Assembly: GCA_038329555.1 (NCBI GenBank) | Contig: JBBQNC010000022.1 | Location: 1 to 24,926, forward strand | DNA from: JALYUA01 sp038329555 | GTDB lineage: Bacteria > Acidobacteriota > Thermoanaerobaculia > UBA5066 > Gp7-AA6 | Length of the DNA: 24,926 bases | Direction: 5' to 3' | Shown here: piece after piece, positions 7,467 to 16,020 of the stretch | Layout of the letters: every line of letters starts with the position of its first letter | Numbering within the stretch: position 1 is the stretch's first letter | Notes under the pieces: model-generated | Seen by the model: only the letters and a program-made list of their open reading frames with translations | Database searches by the model: none | What the model was told of the DNA's origin: nothing | Made by a program: the position numbers and the translations under genes

Positions 7467-9466
7467 ATGACGCTCGGCCGCGCCGCAGCCCTGGCGACGA
7501 TCCTCGCGGCCGCCGTTCTCGGATTCGAGCTGCGCCTTTCGACGCGGGCGCAGCTCGCGGCGGGACCGCGCGTCCGCCCGCTCGGCTCGGACGACAACTA
7601 CCACATGCGCCGGGCGCGGTTCGCCGTAGCGCACTTTCCTCGGACGATCGTGTTCGACCCGATGATGAATTTTCCGCACGGCGGGGTCCCCATCTGGCCG
7701 CCCCTGTACGACCTCATGCTCGCTACGCCCGCCCGGGTTCTTCACGGGTCGGCGGCGGCTCCCGAGAGGATCGAGCGCACCGCCGCATGGGTGCCTCCCG
7801 TCCTCGCCGCGGTCACGATCGGCCTGGCCGGAGCTCTCGGCTGGGGCATCTTCGGCCCGCTCGGCGGGGCGCTCCTCGCCCTCTTCGTGGCGGTGTGCCC
7901 GGCGCACATCATGTGGACGCAGTACGGGCACACCGACCAGCACGTCGCCGAATCCCTCTTCGGGACTCTCGCCCTCGTGCTGTTCCTGCGCTCGCGCGAC
8001 CCGTCCGACGAGAGCCGGGCCGGCTCGCCCGCCCGGGAGGCGGCGGCGGGGTTCGCGCTGGCAGGGGCCGTCCTCGTCTGGCAGGGGGCAATCTACTGGG
8101 GAGCGATCTTCGCTCTCGCGCTCGTCCTCGAGGCGATCCGCACCCGCCGCAGCGCGATGCGGCCCATCCTTCTCGTCCTCGCGCTGCCCGCCGTCGTGAC
8201 CGCCGTCGCGACCGCGTTCTGGCTCGGAAAGTTTCGCGCGCCGGTGACCTACATTTCCTTCGGGTTCTTCCAGCCCCTCTTCCTCGGCGGGCTCGCGGCG
8301 GGGAGCGTCCTGATCGATACGCTCGTTCGCGCGAGCCGCCGCCAGCTCGACCGGCGGGATCTCGGCCGCCGCACCCTCTTTTTCCTCGCCGCCGCGACGG
8401 CCCTCGCTCCGTTCGCGGGCCCCGTCCTCTCCGGCCTGACGCGGGGAATCGGATACGTCCTCGGCCGGACGAGCGAAGTCGCCGGCAGCGGCGGGTACGT
8501 CTCGTACCCCCGCGACTGGCTCAAGGGAATCTTCGAGGCTCGACCTCTTCTCGCCGACGGTCCGCGACTCGCCTGGAAGCAGCTCTCCGCCGGCTTCTTC
8601 CTCGCTCCCGTCGCGGGGGCGCTGTGGGCGTGGCGCGCTCTGCGCGGAGCGCGGCCGGGGCGGAACATCGCGCTCGCCATCTGGGCCGCCGTCACACTGC
8701 TTCTCGCGCTGTCGCAGCGATTGAACGTCTATTACGCCGCGCCGCTCGCCGGGGCCGCCCTGATCGAGGCCGTCTTCCGGGTCCGCCGTCTGGCGGGCGA
8801 GTCCCCCGTTCTCCGAACGGCGGCGGGGACGGTGGCGGCCGTTCTCCTCGCTCTGCCGATGGGGCGGGGCCTCGCGGAGGAGCTCGAGGCCGTGCGGGTT
8901 CCTGGCAGCGACCTGTTCTCGACGCTCGACTGGATGCGCAGGGAGATCCCGCATCCCCTGGAGGCGTACGACCCCCGCCTGCTCCGCATCCCGCCCCCTC
9001 CGCCGCCGCGGGATGCGGGCGCCGTGCTCGCTCCGTGGTCCCTCGGACACCTGATTCTCTACAACGTCGAGTTGCCCGTGGTCGCCAACAACTTCGGATA
9101 TGGATTCCTGGACTCGATCCGCTTTTTCCTGGCGGAGAGCGAGGCGGAGGCGATCGCGATGGCGCGGACGCGCGGAGTTCGCTGGATCGTCGCGACGGAC
9201 CTCGTGCCGCGCATGAACGACTACGCGTCCTATCTCGGCCGTCCAACGCTTCTCGCGGGGCCCCCGGCTCCCTCGCGCCGACGGGGCGCTATTTCGACAC
9301 GATGCAATCCCGCCTGTACGACTTCGACGGCGCCGGAGCGCAAGTCCCCGGAAGGGTGGTGCCGCCCCTCTCCCATTTCCGCCTCCGCTTCCGTTCGCAG
9401 ACCGGAATCCAGCGGGGAAACGCCTTCATCGCGAGGTGGAAGGTCTTCGAGCTCCTGCCGGACTGA
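7467..9466 (+). CDS. STT3/AglB/PglB-like oligosaccharyltransferase, interrupted by a one-base frameshift
   Basis: A large polytopic membrane protein of the STT3 type, which transfers a lipid-linked glycan to asparagine of exported proteins. Visible marks: an N-terminal helix, the first-loop motif LGSDDNYHMRRA with D42-D43 and H46, NFPHGGVPIWPPLYDL, YGHTDQHVAES (HTDQH at 155-159, resembling the archaeal DHH motif), and in the C-terminal domain APWSLGHLILY (W524) where STT3 proteins have their WWDxG block. The ATG frame fits until about 9256 and then runs without stop into the antisense of the next gene. The natural C-terminus (APTGRYFDTMQSRLYDFDG ... WKVFELLPD, stop at 9466) is in the -1 frame. 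One extra base in the run GGGGCCCCC (9257-9265) would restore a 666-residue protein. Assembly error or real mutation cannot be told apart here. The family call is fairly strong; the N-glycosylation role is inferred. Confidence 0.75.
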
Positions 9467-9518
9467 AAAACTGAGAACCGAGAACTCAGAACCCAGAACT
9501 CAAGACTCAGAACTCACA
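9467..9518. repeat. 14-bp imperfect tandem repeat between convergent genes
   Basis: The 52 bases between two convergent stop codons are built from a 14-base period. Units begin at 9467, 9481, 9495 and 9509, and the last three all start with AGAACTCA. The plus strand is A- and C-rich, unlike the GC-rich surroundings. A weak CTGAG/CTCAG stem is possible, but there is no clear intrinsic terminator. Confidence 0.7.
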
Positions 9519-11129
9519 TCAGGGCGGAAGCCGCCAGATCTCGCGGATCCGGGCGGCGTGGCGCTTCTCCGCCGGAGTCGTCGCGGTCGAAAGCTCTCTG
9601 CGGAGGTCCTCGAGCGCTCGAGCCTTTCCCGAGTATTTCGCGAACGTCTCCGCCCTCCACAGCCGTCCGGAGAAAGGCGGGGGGGGCATCGCGACGAGCG
9701 TCGCCGCGAACGCCAGGAGCCCGGCGGCCATTGCCGATCCGGGAATCGTGCCGGGACGGCGCTCCCCCAGAGACAGCGCCACGACGACCCACCCGGTCGA
9801 CGCGGCCGCGGCGATCAAGCCGGGCAGCGCAGTCAGCGGAGGCATGGCCTGCGCGATCCAGCCGCGGGCGAGGAACCAGCCGGACCCGGTCGCGGGCGTC
9901 CAGGGCAGCTCCAGCGGAAAGTACGGCCACGTCGCGCCGGAAACGGCCTGGACGCCGATCGAGAAGCCGATCGCGGCGGCAAACGCCCACCGGGAACGCG
10001 GCGTGCCGAGTGCGTGCGGAATCGCGAGCGCCAGCGGGAAGAGCAGAGGAATCAGGTAACGGCTCTCCAGGCACCACCCGCCGTGCCAGTTGGGGTAGCC
10101 GCACATGGCCACGAAAAAGAGGAGCGAGCCGAAGAGGCAGAACTTCCGGTCCGGCGCGTCCTCGCCGCTCCGCCGCCAGCGCAGGAACCCGGGAATCGCC
10201 CAGAGTACGAAGGGGGAGTAGAGAACCAGTCCCCTCGCGGGGTGGAAGAGGAACTGGAACGCCACGATGGGACTCGGCGCGTGAAAACCGAAGAGCCCGT
10301 TTCCCACCAGGCGGGAGAACTCCGGCGCCGCCTCGTGCGCGGAAGACAGCGAGAAGGGCGAGCCGAAGCACGCCGCGTTGTATGCGAGGAGGACGGCTCC
10401 AGGCAGCGCCGCCCCCAGGGCGAACGAGGCCATGCGCGTCCAGGACCGGCGGCTGCCCGCGCGCAGAAGGAGCACGGCCGCAAGGACCGCGACCGGATAT
10501 TCCGAGATGACGGCCCAGCCGGCGAGGACCCCGGCCGCCCAGAGATAGAACCGGACGCGCCGGGACGCCGCGAGCGCCTCCCCGCGCCGGATGAGCTCCA
10601 GGGAGAGGAAGACGAGCGACGCCGTCCAGGCGTGGCTGAACAGAGTCCGCGCGTAGAAGAGAAACGGCGAGCCGAGCGCCAGCCCGGCAAGGACCAGCGC
10701 GGCCGCGGGCGCGCCTCGCTCCGAGAGGCGCCGCCAGAAGAGAAACAGCGCGAGAGCGCAGACGGTTGTGACGACGAGGACCCGGACGACCAGCCAGACG
10801 GCGTCGAACGGGGACGCGGGACGGGGATAGACCATCCGGACCAGCCGGTAGACCGGCGCGGCCGCGAGGGCCAGGCCGGGAGCCTTGTTGGAAAAGAGAC
10901 GCCCCTCGAAGAGCGCCTTGTCCTCGTGGTCTCCGAAGCGCCGGATCGCATCGTCGATGGCGAGCGTGCCGCTCTCGACCATCGCGTAGACCGCTTCGAT
11001 CCGAGAGAGCTCGTTCGGATTCCGAAACGGAGGAATCTGTCCCGAAAAGACGAAGGAGATTCCCAGAAAGGCGAGAAGAACCGCGATCCCCGCCCGCCGC
11101 TCGGACGCCTGCGCCGCGGGCGATCGCAT
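9519..11129 (-). CDS. Polytopic membrane protein, GT-C glycosyltransferase-like, function unassigned
   Basis: A 536-residue protein with about ten or more hydrophobic helices. The N-terminal helix is followed by an external loop with PPFRNPNELSRIEAVYAM, RFGDHEDKALFEGRLFSNKAPGL and repeated proline/aromatic motifs, the arrangement seen in GT-C type enzymes and in uncharacterised membrane proteins with a YSxKxPG-like motif. A later external segment carries WHGGWCLESRYLIPLLFP. The C-terminus is short, charged and cytosolic or periplasmic. I cannot name a substrate. The ATG at 11129 follows a TACAAT hexamer by five bases and lacks a Shine-Dalgarno sequence. It is transcribed divergently from the YfhO-like gene at 11233 and converges on the STT3-like gene. 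The neighbours suggest envelope glycan assembly. Confidence 0.75.
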   Translation of the reverse strand: MRSPAAQASERRAGIAVLLAFLGISFVFSGQIPPFRNPNELSRIEAVYAMVESGTLAIDDAIRRFGDHEDKALFEGRLFSNKAPGLALAAAPVYRLVRMVYPRPASPFDAVWLVVRVLVVTTVCALALFLFWRRLSERGAPAAALVLAGLALGSPFLFYARTLFSHAWTASLVFLSLELIRRGEALAASRRVRFYLWAAGVLAGWAVISEYPVAVLAAVLLLRAGSRRSWTRMASFALGAALPGAVLLAYNAACFGSPFSLSSAHEAAPEFSRLVGNGLFGFHAPSPIVAFQFLFHPARGLVLYSPFVLWAIPGFLRWRRSGEDAPDRKFCLFGSLLFFVAMCGYPNWHGGWCLESRYLIPLLFPLALAIPHALGTPRSRWAFAAAIGFSIGVQAVSGATWPYFPLELPWTPATGSGWFLARGWIAQAMPPLTALPGLIAAAASTGWVVVALSLGERRPGTIPGSAMAAGLLAFAATLVAMPPPPFSGRLWRAETFAKYSGKARALEDLRRELSTATTPAEKRHAARIREIWRLPP

Positions 11130-11232
11130 GCTTCATTGTAGCCGCGCGAAGCGGGAGGATCTTTCGTCCGTCGCCGGCTCGGGGCGCGGCGTCGCGTGGC
11201 GAAGGCGTGGCCTCTCCCGTACACTGCGGCGA
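11130..11232. promoter_or_regulatory. Divergent promoter region
   Basis: On the minus strand TACAAT (11140-11135) lies five bases before the ATG at 11129. On the plus strand TACACT (11220-11225) lies seven bases before the ATG at 11233, with a weak TGGCGA 17 bases further up. Neither start has a Shine-Dalgarno sequence. This again fits leaderless transcription; the evidence is motif match only. Confidence 0.4.
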
Positions 11233-13641
11233 ATGTCTCCGAGGCTGCGTTCGATCTCGACGGCGCTCGGCGTGGTCCTTCTCTTCGCTCTCCCGCTCCT
11301 TCCAGAAATCCTGGGCACGCGAGTCCTCGTCTTTCGGGACGCGCAGGTGACGCACTGGCCGTGGCGGCGCGTCGCCATGGCGGCGCTCGAATCCGGCCGC
11401 ACGCCGTTCTTGAACTCCGCCGCTTCGGGAACCCAGCCCCTCCTCGCGAATCCCAACGCGGTCCTGCTGTATCCCACGGTTCTCTTCGAGCGCGCGCTCG
11501 CGCCCGTCTCCGCCTTCAACCTGCACTATCTCCTTCACGTGCTCTGGGCCTTCCTCGGAGCGCGCCTCCTGGCGTCCCGGATGGGGGTGTCATCGGGAAG
11601 CGCGCTCTTCACGGGAGTCGCGTACGCGTTCTCCGGGATGGTGCTGTCGTACGCGTCCGGCTTCCTGAACTCGATCGCGGCGGCCGCCTGGCTCCCCTGG
11701 TGCGCGGCGGCGGCGCTCGGAGTGCTGCGCGCGCGCGACGGCCGCGCCCTCGCCCGGGCGGCCCTCGCGACGGGGCTCGCGTTCGGAATGCAGCTCCTGG
11801 CGGGCGAGCCCGCGCTGACCATCCTGACGGCGGTCTTCACGGCGTTCGTGGCGGTCCTCGAGCTCGGCATCGCGCGCCGCGAGCGTTCCCGGCGGGACGT
11901 CGCTCGCGCCGTTCTAGGCGGAGGGGCGGCGGCGGCGATCGCGCTCGCGTTCGCGGCGCCCCTTCTCCTGCCGCTCCGGGCGATCTTCCCGCTCACCTAT
12001 CGCGGGCAGCATCTCTACTCGCAGGCGGCGTTCGGGGCCTCGCCGTTTTCGGCCATCCGCGCTCTCGAGTGGCTTTTTCCTCAGCTGGGCGGAAATCCTT
12101 CCCTGGTCGGAAGCGGGATGAACTGGTGGACGAGCTCCGCCCGGGGGCCCGTCTACATCTGGTGCGTCGCCCTGGGGGTCCTTCCCCTGGTCGTCGTTCT
12201 CCTCGCGGCGATCGGAAGGGACTTCTGGAACCGGCGCACGATCGGGATCGGCGTCGCCGGGATCGCCACGTGGCTCGCGAGCTTCGGCCTCGCTCTCCCG
12301 CTCTATCGCGTTCTCTTCTCGATCGAGTCCCTGAGAAGGCTGCGGTATCCGATCAAGTTCTATCTCCTCACGACGCTCTGCCTGGCGCTCCTCGCCGGAT
12401 TCGCCGCCGATCGGTTTCGAGAAAGATCGCCAATGAGGCGGGCTCTCGTTCTGCTGTCGTGCCTCCTCGGTCTCTACGTCGCGGCCTTCGTCGTGGCCGG
12501 ACCGGGACACTGGCTGGACGCGCGGCTCGCGTCGAGCCTCTCTGGGCGCGATCTTCCCGCGTCCGAGATGCTGGCGGCCTTCCGCCTGGCCGTGCGCGCG
12601 GACGCGGTCGTGGGCGCCATCGCCGTGCTGATCGCCGGAGCACTCTACTTCTTCCGCCGGCCACGCCGGCCCGGCTACGCGCTCGCCCTGTTGTCGGTCG
12701 CGCTCGCCCTGCCGTGGGGGCTTCCGCTCTTCGTGACTGCCGGCGCCAGAGACTCGAGTCGTCCTCCGGCGCTCCTCGCTTCCCTCCGCGGTGAGGGGCG
12801 CCTCTATGTCTCGCCGGGGACTTCGTCCGCCGGACCCGAAGCGTTCGCGGGCGAGCGGCCGGGACTCCCGCGATACGAACGGGTCGCGCGGATGCACGCC
12901 GAGCGTCTCCTCCCCGCGACCGGCGAGCCGTTCGGAATCTCCTACGCCTTCGACCAGGATCCCGACGGCTCCTACGGCTGGTACAACCGTCTCGCGACGG
13001 AGGCGGTCCGGGCTTCGGGTCCCGAAGAAAGGAGCCGCCTCCTGCGCGCGTACGGGGCCCGCTGGGCGCTCGGCGGGGCGGAGGAAGCGTTTCCTTTCTT
13101 CCGGCCCGTCATCGGGGTCGTGGTCGGCGGCCGGCGCCTCATCCTCCACGCGCTCGACGACCCCCTCCCGGAGCTTCGGTGGGCCTCCCGGGTCCACCGG
13201 CGCCGCTCGCTATCCGGCGCGCTCGACCTCGTCCGATCGGCGAAGTTCGAGCCGCGCACGGACATCGTGCTTCCGGGCCCGTCCGACCTGGACGCCGGAA
13301 GCCCCCCGGCGACGCATCCCGCTTCGGTGACGGCCTCGGCGCTTTCGCCCGAGCTCGCCGCCGGCGTCGTCGAAGCGGCGGATCCCGGGCATCTGATCTT
13401 TTCCCGCACGTATTTCGGCGCCTGGAAGGGGGCGCTCGACGGCGCCCCCGCTCGCATCCTCGTGGCCAACGCGCGAGACGTCGCGATCGCCGTCCCCGGC
13501 GGCCGCCACCGGTTCGAATTCTCGTGGGATCGCGGACCCTTCCACCGCGGCGTTCTCTGGCAGGCCGCCGCTCTCGCGTGTGCGATCGCCGTGGCCGCGG
13601 CGACGCGCGCCCGGCGGCCCCGGGATCTGCGGCCGCTCTAG
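11233..13641 (+). CDS. YfhO-like polytopic membrane protein
   Basis: A protein of 802 residues with a first helix at about 10-27, then FRDAQVTHWPWR (D36) and RTPFLNSAASGTQPLLANPN (about 56-75), matching the layout of the truncated gene at the window start. Further hydrophobic helices extend to about residue 490. The C-terminal third is largely soluble (with GWYNRLATEAVRASGPEERSR and a beta-rich section) and ends in one last helix and an arginine-rich tail. YfhO-family proteins are thought to be GT-C type enzymes that decorate envelope polymers; the substrate here is unknown. I prefer the ATG at 11233 to the in-frame ATG at 11128 because the extra 35 residues are arginine-rich, precede the first helix awkwardly and would overlap the divergent gene. 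The TAG stop directly touches the structured element starting at 13642. Confidence 0.85.
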   Translation: MSPRLRSISTALGVVLLFALPLLPEILGTRVLVFRDAQVTHWPWRRVAMAALESGRTPFLNSAASGTQPLLANPNAVLLYPTVLFERALAPVSAFNLHYLLHVLWAFLGARLLASRMGVSSGSALFTGVAYAFSGMVLSYASGFLNSIAAAAWLPWCAAAALGVLRARDGRALARAALATGLAFGMQLLAGEPALTILTAVFTAFVAVLELGIARRERSRRDVARAVLGGGAAAAIALAFAAPLLLPLRAIFPLTYRGQHLYSQAAFGASPFSAIRALEWLFPQLGGNPSLVGSGMNWWTSSARGPVYIWCVALGVLPLVVVLLAAIGRDFWNRRTIGIGVAGIATWLASFGLALPLYRVLFSIESLRRLRYPIKFYLLTTLCLALLAGFAADRFRERSPMRRALVLLSCLLGLYVAAFVVAGPGHWLDARLASSLSGRDLPASEMLAAFRLAVRADAVVGAIAVLIAGALYFFRRPRRPGYALALLSVALALPWGLPLFVTAGARDSSRPPALLASLRGEGRLYVSPGTSSAGPEAFAGERPGLPRYERVARMHAERLLPATGEPFGISYAFDQDPDGSYGWYNRLATEAVRASGPEERSRLLRAYGARWALGGAEEAFPFFRPVIGVVVGGRRLILHALDDPLPELRWASRVHRRRSLSGALDLVRSAKFEPRTDIVLPGPSDLDAGSPPATHPASVTASALSPELAAGVVEAADPGHLIFSRTYFGAWKGALDGAPARILVANARDVAIAVPGGRHRFEFSWDRGPFHRGVLWQAAALACAIAVAAATRARRPRDLRPL

Positions 13642-13978
13642 CAGGCTGCTGAAAAAGGGTGTGAGGCGGGTAAACGCCGGCAGTAGCCGGCGGACCCGAC
13701 TGCCGGGGGTCTGCCTCTGGTGGTCGGGCGGCGAGCGCCGCGGGGTCGTATGCAGGGAGCCGCGACGAAGGCAATCCCTCTGCGCATCCCGCGCGGGCGC
13801 GGGCGCTCCAGGCGGTTGAGCGCGGACCGCGCCGAGGGACGGTCCCGCGCGGCTTTCGGCTGCGGCGGTCGCGTTGCGACCGGCAGCCGAGAACTTTCGA
13901 AAAAACGGCCTGGATCCAGGCGCTCACGTTCAACTCTCTCGGCCGCCGTTCGCGAAGCGAATGCCTGCGGCGGAAAGT
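13642..13978. repeat. Gene-free, hairpin-rich element with an insertion-sequence-like end
   Basis: These 337 bases contain no credible gene. The left edge, CAGGCTGCTGAAAAAG, is the complement of CTTTTTCAGCAGCCTG, a motif I associate with ends of many insertion sequences and related short repeats. Inverted repeats follow: a 7-bp stem CGCCGGC/GCCGGCG with loop AGTA (13675-13692), an alternative 7-bp stem CGGCAGT/ACTGCCG, the strong hairpin at 13857-13889, the palindrome CCTGGATCCAGG (13909-13920) and TTCGC-GAA-GCGAA near 13950. No matching inverted repeat of the left edge is visible at the right, and no transposase is present. It may be a non-autonomous element, a decayed insertion-sequence end or a structured RNA. 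Confidence 0.45.
13857..13889. other. Strong hairpin inside the gene-free element
   Basis: Two 14-base arms, CGGCTGC plus CGGTCGC on the left and GCGACCG plus GCAGCCG on the right, pair perfectly apart from a two-base GG bulge in the left arm, around a GTT loop. An A-rich run (CGAAAAAACGG) follows shortly on the plus strand. There is no T-run directly after it, so it is not a standard terminator for the plus-strand gene. Confidence 0.6.
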
Positions 13979-14986
13979 TCAGTTCCAGCCCGTTGCCACC
14001 GTCCCGCCTCGCCCCGGAAGCGTCGTGCGCACGAGCTCGCGAACGGGAATCTCCCGCCGCCGGTCGAGCGCCTCCCGCGCCAGCTCGGCCAGGCCGACGA
14101 AGAGGACCCCGGAGTCCCTCCACGCATCCAGAATCTGCTCGAAGAGCGGGCGCTTCACCCGGCCCTCGACTTCCGTGTGGATCGTGTGGACCTCGGTCCC
14201 CCGCAGCGCCGAGGAAAAGAACCGGCGCTGTGCCGCGTCGTCCGGCAGCGAATCCCATGCGAGGGTCTCGTCGAGCGTCGGAAGGGTCGAAGGGATCTCG
14301 AGCGTCTCGAAGACACGCCCCGCCACCGATGGAAAGAACGGCGTTCCCCCGCGCGTATTCGACGTGAAGAGCAGAGATCGCTCGGCCTCCGCCGCGAGGG
14401 AGACCGCGTTGGCCGTCCAGCCGGGGGCCGCGCTCGTCTTCGCGTCGGCGCCGAGGATGCGCCGGTACTCCTCGTGGGCGCGGGAGACGTGGTCACGGAC
14501 CTTTTCCGGCGACCAGCGGTCGAGGCTGTCGTGCCACGCGACGTGGTCCCATCCGTGCACGCCGGTCTCGTGCCCCGCGGCCGCGACCTCCCGGATCTGC
14601 CGCACGCACGCCGCGCCGATCTTCGGCGCCGGAAGAAGGGTCCCGTACAGGACCGTCGGAAATCCATACAGCGATCCTGCGCGGCTCTTCCACATCTTCC
14701 GGAGGAACCCCCGCTGCGAGAAGACGCGACGGGCCGCCACACCCGAACGGTCGGGGCCCAGCGTGAAGTAAAAGGTCGCGCGGATTCCTCGCGAGCCCAG
14801 AATTTCCAGGAGGTTCGGAATCCCGTCGCGCGTGCCGACGAACGTGTCGCAGTCGACCTTCAGCGCGACGCGCCGTACGCCCGCTGGTGGGCGCTCGGCC
14901 GCGGGCCCGCGCTCGAGCGCGGGCTCAAGGTCGAGGGATGCCTTCCTCTCGTTTCCCGGCTCGGGGCTTCCTTTTCCCGCGTCCAC
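13979..14986 (-). CDS. arnD: ArnD: 4-deoxy-4-formamido-L-arabinose-phosphoundecaprenol deformylase
   Basis: A polysaccharide-deacetylase (NodB-like) family enzyme that removes the formyl group from undecaprenyl-phosphate L-Ara4FN to give undecaprenyl-phosphate L-Ara4N. It follows E. coli ArnD closely: LKVDCDTFVGTRDGIPNLLEIL with metal-binding Asp, RATFYFTLGPD, AGHETGVHGWDHVAWH with the His ligands, SAAPGWTANA, STLPTLDETLAWD, and EVHTIHTEVEG near the end. The start is uncertain. The GTG at 14986 is the only usual start codon in frame and adds about 37 poorly conserved residues before the homology begins. Initiation nearer to about 14880 would fit the family length (about 296) better, but no ATG, GTG or TTG is there. 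It begins five bases after the stop of the decarboxylase gene and closes the operon. Confidence 0.93.
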   Translation of the reverse strand: MDAGKGSPEPGNERKASLDLEPALERGPAAERPPAGVRRVALKVDCDTFVGTRDGIPNLLEILGSRGIRATFYFTLGPDRSGVAARRVFSQRGFLRKMWKSRAGSLYGFPTVLYGTLLPAPKIGAACVRQIREVAAAGHETGVHGWDHVAWHDSLDRWSPEKVRDHVSRAHEEYRRILGADAKTSAAPGWTANAVSLAAEAERSLLFTSNTRGGTPFFPSVAGRVFETLEIPSTLPTLDETLAWDSLPDDAAQRRFFSSALRGTEVHTIHTEVEGRVKRPLFEQILDAWRDSGVLFVGLAELAREALDRRREIPVRELVRTTLPGRGGTVATGWN

Positions 14987-14991
14987 GGGAT

Positions 14992-16020
14992 CTATGGTCT
15001 CGTCGACCGCTTGTCCAGGTAGAACGCGACGGTCTTCGCGATCGCTTCCTCCATGCCGACCCGGGGCTCCCAGCCGAGGATCTCCCGGGCGCGGCGGATC
15101 GACGGAACCCTCGTGAGGATGTCCTGATATCCCTCCCCGTAGTACTCGCCGGAGGAGACCTCGACCAGCGGGGTCTGCAGCGCCCGCTCGCCGAAGTTCG
15201 GGTGGGCGGCGACGGCCGCGACGAGAGCCTCCGCGAGCTGCCGCACGGACAGGTCGTTGGCCGGGTTGCCGATGTTGAAGATCCCGCCGTCGGCGGCGCC
15301 GCTCTCGTTCTCGAGGATCTTCATCAGGGCGTCGATGCCGTCGGAAATGTAGGTGAACGAACGGCGTTGCGTCCCGCCGTCGACGAGCTTGATCGGCTCT
15401 CCGTAGAGGACGTTGTGAAGGAACTGCGTGAGGACCCGGCTCGAGCCCTCCTTCGGCGAGTCGACGTCGTCTAAGTGCGGACCCATCCAATTGAAGGGTC
15501 GGAACAGCGTGAACTGGAGGCCCTCCGAAAACCCGTAGGCCCAGATCACCCGGTCGAGAAGCTGCTTCGAGCAGGAGTAGATCCAGCGCTGCTTGTGGAT
15601 GGGCCCGTACACGAGCGTCGACGTCTCCTCGTCGAACTCGGGATCCGGGCACATGCCGTAGACCTCCGACGTCGAGGGGAACACGACGCGCTTGCGGAAT
15701 CGGACGGCCTGCTTGACGATCCGGAGGTTTTCCTCGAAGTCGAGCTCGAAGACGCCGATCGGATTCTTGACGTACGCCGCGGGCGTCGCGATGGCGACCA
15801 GCGGCAGCACGACGTCGCACTTCTTGACCTGGTACTCGATCCACTCCTTGTTGATCGCGATGTCCCCCTCGAGGTAGGTGAACTGCGGATGGCCGAGAAA
15901 GGGCGCGATCTTGTCGCTTCCGATGTCGAGCCCGGAGACCGACCAGTCGGTGGTTCCAAGAATGCGTTCGGTCAGGGCGTTTCCGATGAAGCCGTTGACC
16001 CCGAGAATCAGGACCTTCAT
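14992..16020 (-). CDS. arnA: Stand-alone UDP-glucuronate C4 oxidase/decarboxylase (ArnA C-terminal domain)
   Basis: A 342-residue short-chain dehydrogenase that oxidises UDP-glucuronate at C4 and decarboxylates it to UDP-4-keto-pentose using NAD+, the first step towards L-Ara4N. It aligns along its whole length with the C-terminal half of E. coli ArnA. The Rossmann motif GVNGFIG is at residues 7-13, GLDIGSD at 30-36 and VLPLVAIATP at 71-80. The catalytic PSTSEVYGM gives T117, S118 and E119; Y148 and K152 form the YxxxK pair. R309 in PSIRRARE is the counterpart of ArnA R619. In enterobacteria this domain is fused behind the formyltransferase. Here it is a separate gene whose ATG overlaps the formyltransferase stop (ATGA), so the order is kept but the fusion is absent. 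Confidence 0.95.
   Translation of the reverse strand: MKVLILGVNGFIGNALTERILGTTDWSVSGLDIGSDKIAPFLGHPQFTYLEGDIAINKEWIEYQVKKCDVVLPLVAIATPAAYVKNPIGVFELDFEENLRIVKQAVRFRKRVVFPSTSEVYGMCPDPEFDEETSTLVYGPIHKQRWIYSCSKQLLDRVIWAYGFSEGLQFTLFRPFNWMGPHLDDVDSPKEGSSRVLTQFLHNVLYGEPIKLVDGGTQRRSFTYISDGIDALMKILENESGAADGGIFNIGNPANDLSVRQLAEALVAAVAAHPNFGERALQTPLVEVSSGEYYGEGYQDILTRVPSIRRAREILGWEPRVGMEEAIAKTVAFYLDKRSTRP

Noticed and set aside
4959..9050. Minus-strand ORF of 1363 codons
   Set aside because: Only 4959-6665 has membrane-protein and GT39 character; the upstream part is out-of-frame translation of the GT2 gene and antisense of the STT3-like gene.
7422..11141. Single 1239-codon plus-strand ORF
   Set aside because: Only the part up to about 9256 is the STT3-like protein. 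The rest is Arg/Glu-rich translation opposite the 9519-11129 gene, left open by the frameshift and high GC.
13642..13978. CRISPR array or rRNA/tRNA gene in the hairpin-rich element
   Set aside because: Repeats are inverted and of unequal size without regular spacers, and no tRNA cloverleaf or rRNA sequence is recognisable.
13720..14367. Plus-strand ORF across the gene-free element
   Set aside because: Its second half is antisense to arnD and its first half is translation of inverted repeats; no protein character.
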